Assembly (NCBI RefSeq): GCF_040954835.1
Contig: NC_090707.1
Coordinates: 22,958,570 to 23,022,569 of the forward strand
Reading direction: 5' to 3'
Length of the DNA stretch: 64,000 bases
Origin: Lepisosteus oculatus
Taxonomy: Eukaryota > Chordata > Actinopteri > Semionotiformes > Lepisosteidae
This document shows, piece by piece, positions 26,601 through 37,347 of the stretch (positions are counted from its first letter, which is position 1; each line of letters begins with the position of its first letter). The notes beneath the pieces were generated by a model that did not search any database, was not told the origin of the DNA, and worked only from the letters and a program-made list of their open reading frames with translations. A program made the translations under genes and the position numbers.

Positions 26601-28474
26601 TGTCACAGAATATTTTAGTGCAGTTATCATTCAGACAACAAGTAATGAGCAGCCAGCAATTTGTATGTTTAAAAAACACAAATGTTATCCAGATTGATTT
26701 TTGCATTACGGCTTTGTGAAAAAGAAAATTTCTATAAACTTTGAAAACGAAATTGAAAAGAGGAATGCAAAAATTCCACAGTCTTTTATGGATGTGTACC
26801 TGTGTATTACTTTAAAAGCAAACTGAGCCCTGGGTCTATAATCGTGTAAAATGTGCACACATGCTGGAAAAGCCATAAACAAGTTTGGTATTCATGTTAA
26901 ATCGGCATGAACACAGAGACTTGTATAGAATGTTCTTTAAACTAAAATAAATCTTTTTTCAAAGCTTTTGAGCCACTCTTAAAAGCACTGTTAATGTCTG
27001 GCATTCAGTCAGCTCCATCTTAAATTTCTATCATTAACACCAGAAATTGAAATAAACTCAGCTGAGAAAGCAGCTTGCACTTAAAAAAAATGACTTCTTG
27101 CTGTACCTTTAATAGCAAATTCCTTTTACTTTAAGGAACAGATGCTGCTTTCCATTGGAGGTTTTCTTTAATAAGGTTTAGAATTACTTTGACAGGGGCT
27201 GTGCAGCCCATGCCTGGGGTGTGGAACAAATTCAGTTAAGTATAACAATACTACTAATATAAAAACAAATTCCGCTACTACACAACAAAAAGAATTTCTG
27301 TCTTAGAGTCATTTGGAAAAGAGCACAGAACAGTCAGGGATTTATCAGAACTCTGGTCTCTGACAGGCAATTGCTAAAGGGTGACACAATCAGCACTAGC
27401 ATCACATAGATGCACTTAGCAAATGACAAAGATCTTTGGAATCTGAGAACTGTAGAAATAATGGAGGTAGTAATCATAATTATTTTCTTCCTGCTCACTC
27501 CCTTTTTCCCTGGTAGAACTGTTCCTAAACACAAGGTGAGCGAGAATGTACATTTCCCTTTGGTTTGTCGAAGTGTTAACAAAAGGCATCAGTCTGTCAC
27601 AGTGAGACAAAAAAATAAATGTTTTGCAAAGACAAGATAGTTTTTTTTTTATTAAAGTCTAATAAAATAGTTTCTTCCAGCAGGTTAATGTAGTTTATTT
27701 TATATGGCCTACAGAGTTATCCTCCTACTATGTGCTGGAATGGTTATTTTCCTCTTGAAATACTACATTCAACATCATATTTAGAGCAACTAATTAATTG
27801 CAAGGATCTCAACCAAAGAAAAAGCCTGAAAAGAACTTACATTTCGTACAAAATTCAGATCTAGGTTGCTCACCACACTTTTTAAATGGGAGAGGATTAT
27901 GATCATATATATACAAACATTTATCTGGAAAATAGTTTCTGAAATTTCTTTAAAACATGCCATTTGATGCAAAGCATCCTCATGTTCAGGTGCTACAAAT
28001 GACAGTAAATTACAGAGCTCTGATGATAAAGATCTGGATTTTAATAGCTTTGTTATTTAAAATAGAAATGTAAAAGTTCAAATACACCACTTAAAACCAG
28101 ACTTAATTGTTAGGTTTTTTTAATTAGCCTAACCCCAGAAGTGTCCTCCAATCAGATTCTGTGTCTCCTACCTGGTAAGACTACAGCAATAATCACAGCT
28201 CTCATTACAGTAGCTAACTATAGCTTCTTTTGAATGCCGAACTTTTTTTCATGGAGAAGAAACAAACTATTCATTATCTTAACATAATGTAAACTGGTTT
28301 GTGAAAAAAAAATGTGGCAGGAGAAAAATGTTCAGCATTTGGAACTTTGCTGAAAAAATAAAAAAATCTCAATTTATTAAGTGAATATCACTGTGTAATA
28401 TTTATTCATCCTGTAATTTATGTACTCCTTTAACCTTTGTCTTTTTGTTATGACAAAGCATTTATTTAAATAAA
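23678..28474 (+). other. igfbp5: Probable IGFBP5 3' UTR with alternative poly(A) signals
   Basis: No exon follows the stop. A pyrimidine-rich tract (about 23717-23745) and AU-rich stretches (about 23895-23930) come first. AATAAA occurs in gacaaataaagctg (24884-24889), giving a ~1.2 kb 3' UTR, and in taaataaagttgtg (28469-28474), giving ~4.8 kb. The longer form would match the long 3' UTR known for mammalian IGFBP5. Other AATAAA words also exist between these two. The end cannot be chosen from sequence alone. Confidence 0.45.
26960..27240. promoter_or_regulatory. Candidate conserved element in or near the IGFBP5 3' UTR
   Basis: A complex, non-repetitive stretch (from gagccactcttaaaagcac to gcctggggtgtggaac) stands out from the AT-rich surroundings. 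If the long 3' UTR is used, it would be transcribed and could hold post-transcriptional sites; otherwise it could be an enhancer. Conservation was not tested. Confidence 0.22.
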
Positions 28475-28810
28475 GTTGTGTATTCATTTAAACCTTGGAG
28501 GTGTTTTGTCTGAAAGTTCTTGTATGCTTTTATTTATTTATTTTTAAATGCAGTTTCAAATGCCATGATCACTAAAGCTAGTTGTACTCTATATCTCTGA
28601 TGTTACTAGTTTGAACCTGGATCATGACACTCACCAAGAAGAAGCACACAACTGGCTGAATGTTGGGTTAGGATTAGTCAATCGGGTTCCTCTTGCCTTT
28701 TTATGGCTTTTCAAAAATCATCTTTACAGTAAAATCAGTAAGAGCCAAACCATTACCTCTGCTATCAGGCATATTAGGACTTGTAATGTGTCAAAAGACA
28801 AAGGAAGGTT

Positions 28811-29036
28811 TCATCACTCTGGTCTCCTCCCCTGATAGCTGATGTGTGGCGAGTTTACTGGGGCAGTATGGCTGCCGTCGCATCATACAGGTGGGTGCTG
28901 CACATTGGCGGTGGTGGAGGGGAGTCCCCATTACTAAATTACTCAAGTATAAAGCACTTTGAGTTGATTGTCCAGAAAAGTGCTAAGTATAATTCATTAT
29001 TATTATTAATTTAATTAGTATTACTATTATTATTAT
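28811..29036 (+). mobile_element. 5'-truncated 5S-type SINE (3' half)
   Basis: From tcatcactct onwards the sequence follows the 3' half of the SINE seen in full at 48788-49342. It includes agctgatgtgtgg, atggctgccgtcgcatcat, aggtgggtgctgcacattgg, ggtggaggggagtcccc and the terminal gtccagaaaagtgcta. It ends in an ATT-rich tail. The 5S head and first half are missing. Confidence 0.85.
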
Positions 29037-29039
29037 AAC

Positions 29040-32005
29040 TTCCCTTGACTTGAATAACACTAGTTTAACAAAGTATCCTAGCATTTTGTTGACCTTTTTA
29101 TAGCTTCATCCTATTGTCTTTGTCATTCTTACTCCATGTTTTTAAGGCTCTGCAGTCATCTGCCCTTGTATGTACCTGGTGTCTGCCCTCCCCAGGGTCT
29201 TATAAGAATGCATTGGCAGCTTCTAAAATGTTAGTTACCTCCCCATTTTTCTTTCACTTATGAGATGAACATTTGCAGAATCGCTAGAATGTTTGACTTT
29301 AGATAACAAAATTGTCATTTTGTGTTGATTTTCCACAATTCCAAATCACCATGTTTCACTGTAGTGATATACACAGCATACTGTATGTCAGTTAAAACAG
29401 AATTCATTCTATCAATATTAATTCCACATTTTTACTACATTCGGAGCTCTAAAGTTAGAAATAGTTGAAAATCAGTATTTAAAGTTAGTTAAATTCCACT
29501 GTCTACTTTCAGTGTCTGAGAATTAATCACATTGTACTATGCTAATATATTACTATTTGAATGACCAATTCCAAGGTTCATTAAGCAGTTTCATAAAGTC
29601 AATCACATAATCTTCAAATATATTTATTTACAGTTAATATGAACTATTATAGGTTCAGTACCAATGTTTTGGAAAAAGGTTTTAATCGTAGAGCTGTCAA
29701 GATCATGAAGTAGAATACAGTGTAAAAGAAAGTTTCTGAAAATCATCACATTTGTGTCTTACAATGCACCTATTCTTCAGCCCAGTACAAACTGCTTGCC
29801 TACTATTTTTGTGTTGAGTTTTCTTTCTGGGTATATCTTTGTCAGTGGCCAAGTGACTTGTTCCTGGCTTCGACAAAAGACACTCTGAATGCTCAAACAA
29901 AAAAGGAATTTATTTTCCTCAAAATAATACAACAAACAGTCTTCCAGTGATCATCTTCCTCCCAGAGTTCAAGCATCACAAAACAATGCAGTACTCCCAA
30001 GAATAAGAGAGCACTGCAGTGATTTGGGGGATAAGGAGGAGGTATGTACCACTCACACTTCATAATTATCACATAAGGAAGGGTACAGGAGAGGTCTTGG
30101 AGTATTTAACATTTCATAAACAGGCTATCCTGTCACAAGCTTCCATTTATATAAGTGCTTTTTATGAACAATTTTATTTTTTATTTTCCATAGAAAAATA
30201 AAATACATAAATATTGAAGTATTCTCCACCAGCATGAAGGACCAATGGACCTAAAAAAGTAAAACAACTACAATGGAGAAACAGCAGCACTCAAAGACAA
30301 CTTTTTAAGGCAGTTAGGCCAACTATCCTGCAAACATAGAGTAGGAAAGGAGAAATATCTTATTGTTTACAAGGAGCCTAATACACCCTTATATATTATA
30401 AGTAGATAATTCAAAGGATAAATAAGGTTCTATTGATAAACATTTTATTAAATAAAATAACAAAGGAAATAGCATATGAATTCTAAAAGGGTGATGCTGT
30501 AGTGAGATTTTGTGATTTCTCTCAGCTTACCAGGAGCCTTTTAGCGAACTGTTTGGGTCTACTTGGTGAGAACTAGGTTACAACGAGGTCACCATATCTG
30601 TTACAATACTAAAATACCCCCCCAATCAAACCCCTGTAATTCTACTCCCTTCAGAACTATTATCAAAGATGCTTTCATGCCAGTTAAACAGAACACTGTG
30701 TGGCTGCCTTTTTTCTTACATACTGTAGGTATGTCATGCATGAGACAAAACAGTATCATGCAAGTTTGGTTGGCTAATGGAGACCAAGGATTAAACAATG
30801 GGTGGCAATCAAGTAGTCAATCAAACTTACAATTATGGTTTATTTCCATAAAAAAGTTACTGCTGGTGTCCAAAACCATCATTAATCTTCTTCAATTGGT
30901 GATATAATGGTGATGATGCAAGGCTGTTAAGGCAGTAATTTCAGTAAAGCACTTGGCAGGGCCAAGGTAAAAATTACATATGGACTTTGTCATGATTCTT
31001 CCAACTTTGAGCAGTACTTTTTGTTATTGCATTGTCCTTTAAGTAGACTTACTCTCTGGATCACCTACTTGATTGGACTTTTTCCTAGAGAGTAGACCAT
31101 ACCTTTTCTTTTGGTGTAATCAGGAGGAAACAAATGCTCACAAGAAAGATGCCTCACTGGAGCTGTTAGTTCATCACAATGAATTTCATAGCATTTATCC
31201 AGATGTGTTTCTCTCCCATTGGATTTTCAAAAGTGAGGCTATCATGGATTATTGTTCCTTGTTTTCTTTCCTGGAGCTTTCCAGTCTGATCTAGTTGTGT
31301 ATGCCTCACTGGCAACCCCCTACGTCATCTACATGGTGGTGAAATTTTTGACAGTTCAGACAAATTGATAGCTCATTCTCCATTCTCTGGGTGGTGGAGC
31401 ATGACTGTACTTAGCATACTGTACTGTATATACATGGGAGTAGTGGTTTTATTTTTGAAGTTAAAAAAAGAAATCTGGAAAACTGAGCCAGAATGGAGTG
31501 TCCATGATTACAATAATGCATTTGCTCATGGGCAAAGTACAGTAGCTTACCTTAGGTTGAGTACTAAAGATTTAAAAAAGTATGGCCTAATGAAAGCTGC
31601 CATTCAGGAAAATTAATGGATTTCTGTCCAAAAAGGTAAAGAAAGTAGTTTTATAAGACCAAAGTCCAGTCAGGTGATTCACCAAGGGAAGTATGCAGCT
31701 TGCTAAAAGACCGGGAATGGAAGTGATTATGTTCAAAGGGGAAATCAAAGAAGGAAATACTAGATAAGATTATTCTGGAACAATATATTTTGTCTTCAGT
31801 TATGGGAGCTTTGCAGCTGGGTAAAAAGACACAGCCCAGTGAAAGGCACTTGGACTTGGACTAAGTCTTTAATTTCTCACACTAGGCAAACTTCTAGGCA
31901 ACAACAATTGTCTAACCTTCTTCTGTCTTCAGTTTATTCTTTTACACAGCTTACATATTATCTGTGGTCACAGAACATTAGGTGGTCACAATCCAAATGG
32001 GTAAG
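29040..32005. other. Convergent intergenic DNA between IGFBP5 and IGFBP2
   Basis: No exon was found. Two open frames (30563-30907 and 31365-31616) have no domain I can recognise. A translation such as LRLSTKDLKKYGLMKAAI at 31545-31600 could be old mobile-element coding sequence, but no family can be named. Confidence 0.4.
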
Positions 32006-32010
32006 ACACA

Positions 32011-33060
32011 ATGCCCTCCTAAAGTATTGGGACAGCAAAGTGAAAACTGAGTTTTGCTTCTCAGTTATTTGTAATTGTGATGATATGATGACTAAGTGCA
32101 GTCTAAAATATGCTTTATTTTGGGTAATTCCATGCAATTATTTAATCCTATTAGAACAAAACCAGACTGTGTTCAACCCAGTGATTTAAAGTTACCATAA
32201 TTATGCACACACATTCACTTTAAGTACATTTACAAGTATAGAAACTGAATTTGGTTGCTTGGCTTTGCACTTGAGGTAATAATTTCTTGTTTGCAGTCCC
32301 TTGAGCTCACCAAATTCCCTGAGTTCACAGTAATCTTTGGCTGAAGCCACTTTGAGTTTTTGTCTATTCTTGGGGTGTTTTGACTTCAATTGTGTCTTCA
32401 GCATGTAGAATGCATGCTCAATTTGGATTTATATCTGGGCAAGTCCATTTCCGAACATTTTCATCTTTTTTCTCCTGATTAATCTGGTTTCATTGGCCAT
32501 ATGTTTTGAATCATTGACATCCCAAATCCTGAAGTGCCACCCAATTATATGAAAGCATTTTCTTCTACATAAGCAGACATTTACAGGTTTCAGTAAACAT
32601 CAGCATTGATTCTGCTTCACCATTAGTTTCTTCAAAAAATGAGTGAACCAGTTCCATGATGAGGTGGTCCTCTTTGGGACCTCTGCAGCTCCCTTCTTTC
32701 ACCACACTTTAACATTCCAACACTTTGCAAAAGTAATATCTTATACAGTACATCCGCCAAACAGCCATTAAAAAAAAAACTTTGGACTTTCATGTAAATT
32801 CTAATCTGGCTTTTCTGGTTTTTGCACTGATGAGAGGCTTATATATTGTAGTGTAACCTTTATAATTCTTCTTCAGACTTTCAATTTTAATACCATTACC
32901 TCTGCAAGCTAGAAACTGTCACCAACAGTTGTTTTAGACTTTTTCATGACAACTGATAATTTCTATGTTCAGCTTAGGATACTTTTCTTGGCTGATCCAG
33001 TCTTGGTCAATTAGTAATTATACCTGTGGTTTCGTTCTTCTTCTGTGAACTCTCTGAAAT
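32011..33060 (-). mobile_element. Decayed Tc1/mariner-like transposon, transposase antisense
   Basis: The left edge reads atgccctcctaaagtattgggacagcaaag, the kind of terminal repeat used by a family of fish Tc1-like elements. To the right, minus-strand coding remnants follow the order of that family's transposase. Examples are the open stretch 32201-32404 (NRQKLKVASAKDYCELREF) and antisense blocks near 32398-32440, 32520-32560, 32640-32680 and 32808-32860. Stops and gaps show it is inactive. No inverted copy of the left terminus was found on the right, so the right end is lost or eroded. Confidence 0.55.
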
Positions 33061-35655
33061 AGATATAATGAAAATTTAATTCATGAAAGAGGTTTTATGA
33101 AAACTGGAATGAAAGACTTATTCTAATACATTCGGATGGTACTGTGTTTTTATTTCATTTAGCCTGCATTGAATATTTTTAGGAATAATTTGAAACTTTC
33201 AATTTGAAATTTGTGAGTTTATCAAACAACCAAATTATGCCTAAAATAAACATACTGAGTTAACAATCAAGTTTACTTGACATTTCTGTGTCATTATTTA
33301 AATATGAAACTCAGCATTTTGATATGAAAAGTTTCAGAATTTATAAATATGACACTAGCCTTTTAAGACCATAGTTAAAGGCTTCTAACATACTTTTAGT
33401 AAAAACACAGAAAGGTTTCTAAACACTATGTATTGCAAGGTTCTTTTGAAGGTTCTAATTAAGAAGGCATATGGTTAAAACAAAAGCCAAAGGTTAATTT
33501 GTAAACAAGAGACGGATGAAGAAAGAAATAAATGTTCCAAATATTTATTGGTAAACAAGGAAGAAATAAGTTTTTTCTGAGCTGGAATTCAAAGAAAGAA
33601 ACAAAACAGAGGCAACATTTCCTCCACAAAATTGTGCTCTAGTGGTGATTCAGCAGACACACATGTAAAAGACATAAATTTGTTAGTACAGGTCTTATGG
33701 CACTGAATGTCAATTCCATTAAACAACTACTCTTCAAAAAAGGGTTAAAGAAGGACTGATCATTTAGAAATTGAAAACTATTAATTTTGAAAAGAATTTG
33801 TTCATCTTGGCAAAAAAAATCTTATCCAGCTTCCAGGCAGGAGTTTAGGTCAGTGGTTGCAATCAAGGCACCTTTCGACATGAGTATAAAATGTATAAAT
33901 CTGCATCAGGAAATCACATTAGAGAGATATATATATACTGTATATTCCACTCATTAATAACACTTAGGTCACATTAAAATAAAAATCAAGAAAATGTCTA
34001 ATTGTTTGAAAACATTTTCAATAAAATATTGGATTAAATGATAATATATAAAAGACTCATTATACAAAACTCAAGGAAAATGCTTATGTGTTTAATTAAG
34101 TGATTTTCTACAAGTTTTCAGATCATTTATTCTACTTCTGTTGTTTTGTAATAGAATTACAAATTTCACTTTGTTTTAAAAGACAATCATTGTCTACATT
34201 CTCTTTTTTCAAATTAAAAAGAAATTGCATTTTGTAAATATGCATAGAAGCACTTTGTTTTTATTTTGTTTTCCCCAGATGAATTGTACAGGATTATTAT
34301 AGTTTTCTTTGTTATTGTATTAAAAAAAAACATTTTTGTATTCTCATTTTAAAAATGCTTTGAGTGACAGTTGGATGCACCAAAAAGCAAATAATACACC
34401 TCTGTGGCTCCTGTTCAAACTATAATTTGGGACATGAGTCCACCCACACCAGAATTAATTGTTCAATGTGAATAAACATTAGAGATTTTTTAATTTAAAC
34501 TCAAACTACAGTGAATTACATACACATGAATCAAATCTATAAGATAACAATTTCATATTTTAGAGATTCAATGCTGGTAAATCACATTTATTCTAGTTAA
34601 TTACCAACTAAAATCAAAGAAACAATGTATTAGCCATTTGCGAAGTTCTTTGGTAATGAATAGAATGTAATGAATAGAGTATTTGTGTTTTATGGGGTCT
34701 TAACTAAAGGCATTTTTCCTAATCAACTGAGTATATATGTGCACGTGTGCTACCTTGTAAGGTGTCAAAACCTAAATATTATAGTAAAGGCCTTCTGTTA
34801 CACTATCTAAAATCAGCAGATAGACCTGCTATTCATATATGTTAAAAACATTGGCCATCAACTACTATCAAGATCATTGAACTTGTGCAGTACTTGGCAT
34901 TGTTTTCAGATGTTCTGGGCACAAACGTGTGGGTGGCTTCTCCATCATTACTTGGAAATATGTATAACAGAGCTAGGTGTTGTACAGTCAGTCAGCATTG
35001 CACGCATATATATGCAAACATACAATTTTTTATATAGTCAAACCCACTTAATATCACATTTGTCAATGTCAATCGCTTTCTCCTAATCTTGCTATCTGTC
35101 AGCACTTCATTAGTTATTCCCCTAGATAATGCCACATGGTTCTTTATAGTGCAGAAGGGCTTGGAGAACAGGGTTATTTTAGCCGCCAAAAAATCATGCA
35201 TTCATTCTTTAACACAAGGCTCAGTGACAAATCTGGCAGTGCTATTCATTGGCACAATAACAGTGTCGAGTTCTGTACACTAGTACCGAAAGGAGAACTG
35301 CAATGTGTAGAAGAGATGTTGACAGCAAAGTGAGATTAAACCATCTTGGTAGAAAGGAGTGGAGTGAGGTGCAGTGATGAAAGACAACATATAGTTATAT
35401 TTCAATAACAAAACTATTCCAATCTTAAAGATTTTTCTTTTTCTGCGACAGCCTGAATTGCCAAAGGAAAAGTTGAATAAATAAAAATGGAACTGGGCCT
35501 GAACAACAGCAGCTGAACAAATGAAGGACTACATTGCCTTAAATAGCTAGAAAACTAGTTGCAATACTAAAAAGGAGATCTAAAAAAAATTATATGTTGC
35601 TTGTAATGTACTCTGTATCTATAAAATACAGCCAATTTTGTACCCTTAAAAAATT
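33061..35655. other. Intergenic DNA downstream of IGFBP2
   Basis: AT-rich DNA with no exon, RNA gene or mobile element that I can name. It ends at the probable IGFBP2 poly(A) region. Confidence 0.45.
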
Positions 35656-35663
35656 ATTTCTAG

Positions 35664-35861
35664 TTTATTTTTGTGACTTGATTTTGTGCATACATTTGCC
35701 TTTGCCATGTCTCCCTGCTCTTTATTTTTTCTTGTGATATCATGGAGGTTTGACTTATATGTTCCAAACAAAACTATAACATACATCTGTAACTTGTATA
35801 ACTGCTTCAAATCCTGGTACTCCATAACTTTTAGAATTTCCAGCACTTTTTCTCAGGAGGG
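35664..35861 (-). other. igfbp2: Probable IGFBP2 3' UTR with poly(A) signals
   Basis: On the minus strand, AATAAA occurs at 35721-35726 and 35664-35669, about 140 and 195 bases after the stop. A short 3' UTR of this size is in line with mammalian IGFBP2. Which signal is used cannot be told. Confidence 0.45.
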
Positions 35862-36020
35862 TTATTTTTGAGAGGCCATAGGAGGCTGGGTCTGAAGCCC
35901 AGTGATGTACTGCTTGCAGCTGGGGTCCCCTCTCACCACAGGAGATCCTGGGATCGGCTTTCCAGTGTGCTGGTTCACACACCAGCACTCACCTCTTTGG
36001 CCATTTACAGACATCTTGCA
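35862..36020 (-). CDS. igfbp2: IGFBP-2, coding exon 4 of 4 (thyroglobulin domain end, RGD)
   Basis: The exon starts after TTTCAG and encodes residues 229-280 plus TAA (53 codons). It begins [15 protein letters not shown], against [15 protein letters not shown] in human IGFBP-2. It has CWCV at 240-243, an RGD integrin-binding motif at 258-260 (VVRGDPSC) and the final domain cysteine at 263. After it comes a short Gln/Pro-containing tail ending ASQK. RGD in this position is the mark of IGFBP-2 in vertebrates. This exon reads in a different frame from the longest open frame on this strand here. Confidence 0.94.
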   Translation of the reverse strand, partial: CKMSVNGQRGECWCVNQHTGKPIPGSPVVRGDPSCKQYITGLQTQPPMASQK

Positions 36021-36466
36021 CTGAAACACAGGAGAAATACAAGAGCTTAATTAGGGATATTATATACTCAACAGTATATACTCCATTTGTCTGAACAGTA
36101 TTTTTTCTAAAAAAGGCATGGATATGGAAAAGCAGAATTTACAGGAATTACAAATTATTACAGGAATAAAATGATGACTTGCAAATTATTACACTTTAAA
36201 TTTGATTTATTGATGTCTCCATGAGCAAACAGTATTACAAATATAACTTGCACATTCTAATAATTATTTTCTCCTTGCCAAACTCACACTATGACACTAA
36301 GTTTCAAGATTAAAAAAACATCAGTGATCAAAGATTAGTGAACCTCAATTTTTAAAATGAGACATGGGACAAACTGGTTTCATTTAATTTTCAGAAGGTT
36401 TTATAATTGAGTCCCTGGAGTTATACATGAAATAAATTGAAGGTAAATATAATTGAAGAGTGTCAC
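36021..36466 (-). other. igfbp2: IGFBP2 intron 3 (446 bp)
   Basis: A phase-0 intron on the minus strand from CAG|GTGACA to TTTCAG. AT-rich; no repeat recognised. Confidence 0.85.
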
Positions 36467-36607
36467 CTGTTTCAAGTTGTAGAGCCCTTGTTTGTCACAG
36501 TTGGGGATGTGAAGTGCATACAGGTACTCCAGTGGACCCCTTTCATCACTGAAGGGCATTTTTGAGATCCGTTCAAGAACTCGGTCCAGCTCCTGTTGGC
36601 ACTGACT
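36467..36607 (-). CDS. igfbp2: IGFBP-2, coding exon 3 of 4 (start of thyroglobulin domain)
   Basis: The exon is 141 bases (47 codons, residues 182-228) and matches the mammalian exon in length and sequence: [34 protein letters not shown] and GLYNLKQ. It supplies the first two cysteines of the thyroglobulin type-1 domain. The acceptor TGCAG at 36608 gives a start of Ser-Gln-Cys. A second in-frame AG six bases on (36602) would start directly at Cys. The donor is CAG|GTGACA, phase 0. Confidence 0.93.
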
Positions 36608-37165
36608 CTGCAGAGCAAGAATATTCATTCAGAATTGATTCTGAAGAGTCATTACATTAAAACAGAAATCAGTCAACATGGTCTTTTAAGTTTACTACTA
36701 TTTTCAGTTTTTTTAGACTTTTGTCTGTTATTAATTAAAGTCTTCAGACATATTCATCTGACTATTATAAAAAAATATAATTGCTCTGTACCAGAAGAGG
36801 GCACTACAGTACTAAGTACATTAAGCAATGATCTTGTTATAAACTATCCTCTGCCTCAACAAAGGAGAAGATCTACCTTAAAACTACAGTCTCTATACCA
36901 CATTTTCCATGGTTTATGTAATGATACACTTCTATCCTATTGTTTTTAGTTTGGTGAAAGATTTTGTAACCTAATTTTGCAAACAAGTAATTTTATCCTC
37001 TATCCAAAATAACCCCAACCCCCACAAACAAGTCCTATTTTCATTCATACTAAAAACGGTTATTGAGAAAAATCTGCTTCACTTAAATGTCTAAGCAAAT
37101 TATCACAAACAAAATCCTTTACTGCTTTAATGTGTTTTTAGTTAGTAAGCACAGTTTACACTGAC
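36608..37165 (-). other. igfbp2: IGFBP2 intron 2 (558 bp)
   Basis: A phase-0 intron. Its donor is CCT|GTCAGT, a less common GT-C context. Its acceptor is CTTGCTCTGCAG. No repeat recognised. Confidence 0.82.
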
Positions 37166-37347
37166 AGGTTTCAAACGAGGCCTTTTGGGTTCATCCTGTA
37201 GTCTGTTTCCTGTGTGCATCTTAAGGCTTAGCCCTTTGGTATGCTGTCGAACTGCAATATCCTTTGGACTCAACCATTGACCATTTGTGCTCCTCTCTTC
37301 AGGCTGGTGGTCCGTCAGGCTCACCTCTGAGTGGTCCACCATTTCTG
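37166..37347 (-). CDS. igfbp2: IGFBP-2, coding exon 2 of 4 (linker domain)
   Basis: Encodes the cysteine-free variable linker, residues 121 (split codon) to 181. It contains EMVDHSE near the start and ends QDEPKRPRLKP, the counterpart of the basic EEPKKLRPPP heparin-binding stretch of mammalian IGFBP-2. The acceptor is a tandem TAGCAG. Use of the first AG gives the coordinates here (Ala-Glu-Met). Use of the second starts at 37344 and removes one residue. Both keep the frame. The linker is shorter than in mammals, which accounts for much of the difference in total length (280 aa against 325 in human). Confidence 0.88.

Noticed and set aside
30563..31616. Possible exons between the two IGFBP genes
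   Set aside because: Open frames of 83-114 codons with no recognisable domain or splice pattern; at best old transposon debris.
35755..35988. 77-codon minus-strand open frame over IGFBP2 exon 4
   Set aside because: Out of frame with the real exon; the true frame gives CWCV and RGD and begins at a good acceptor.
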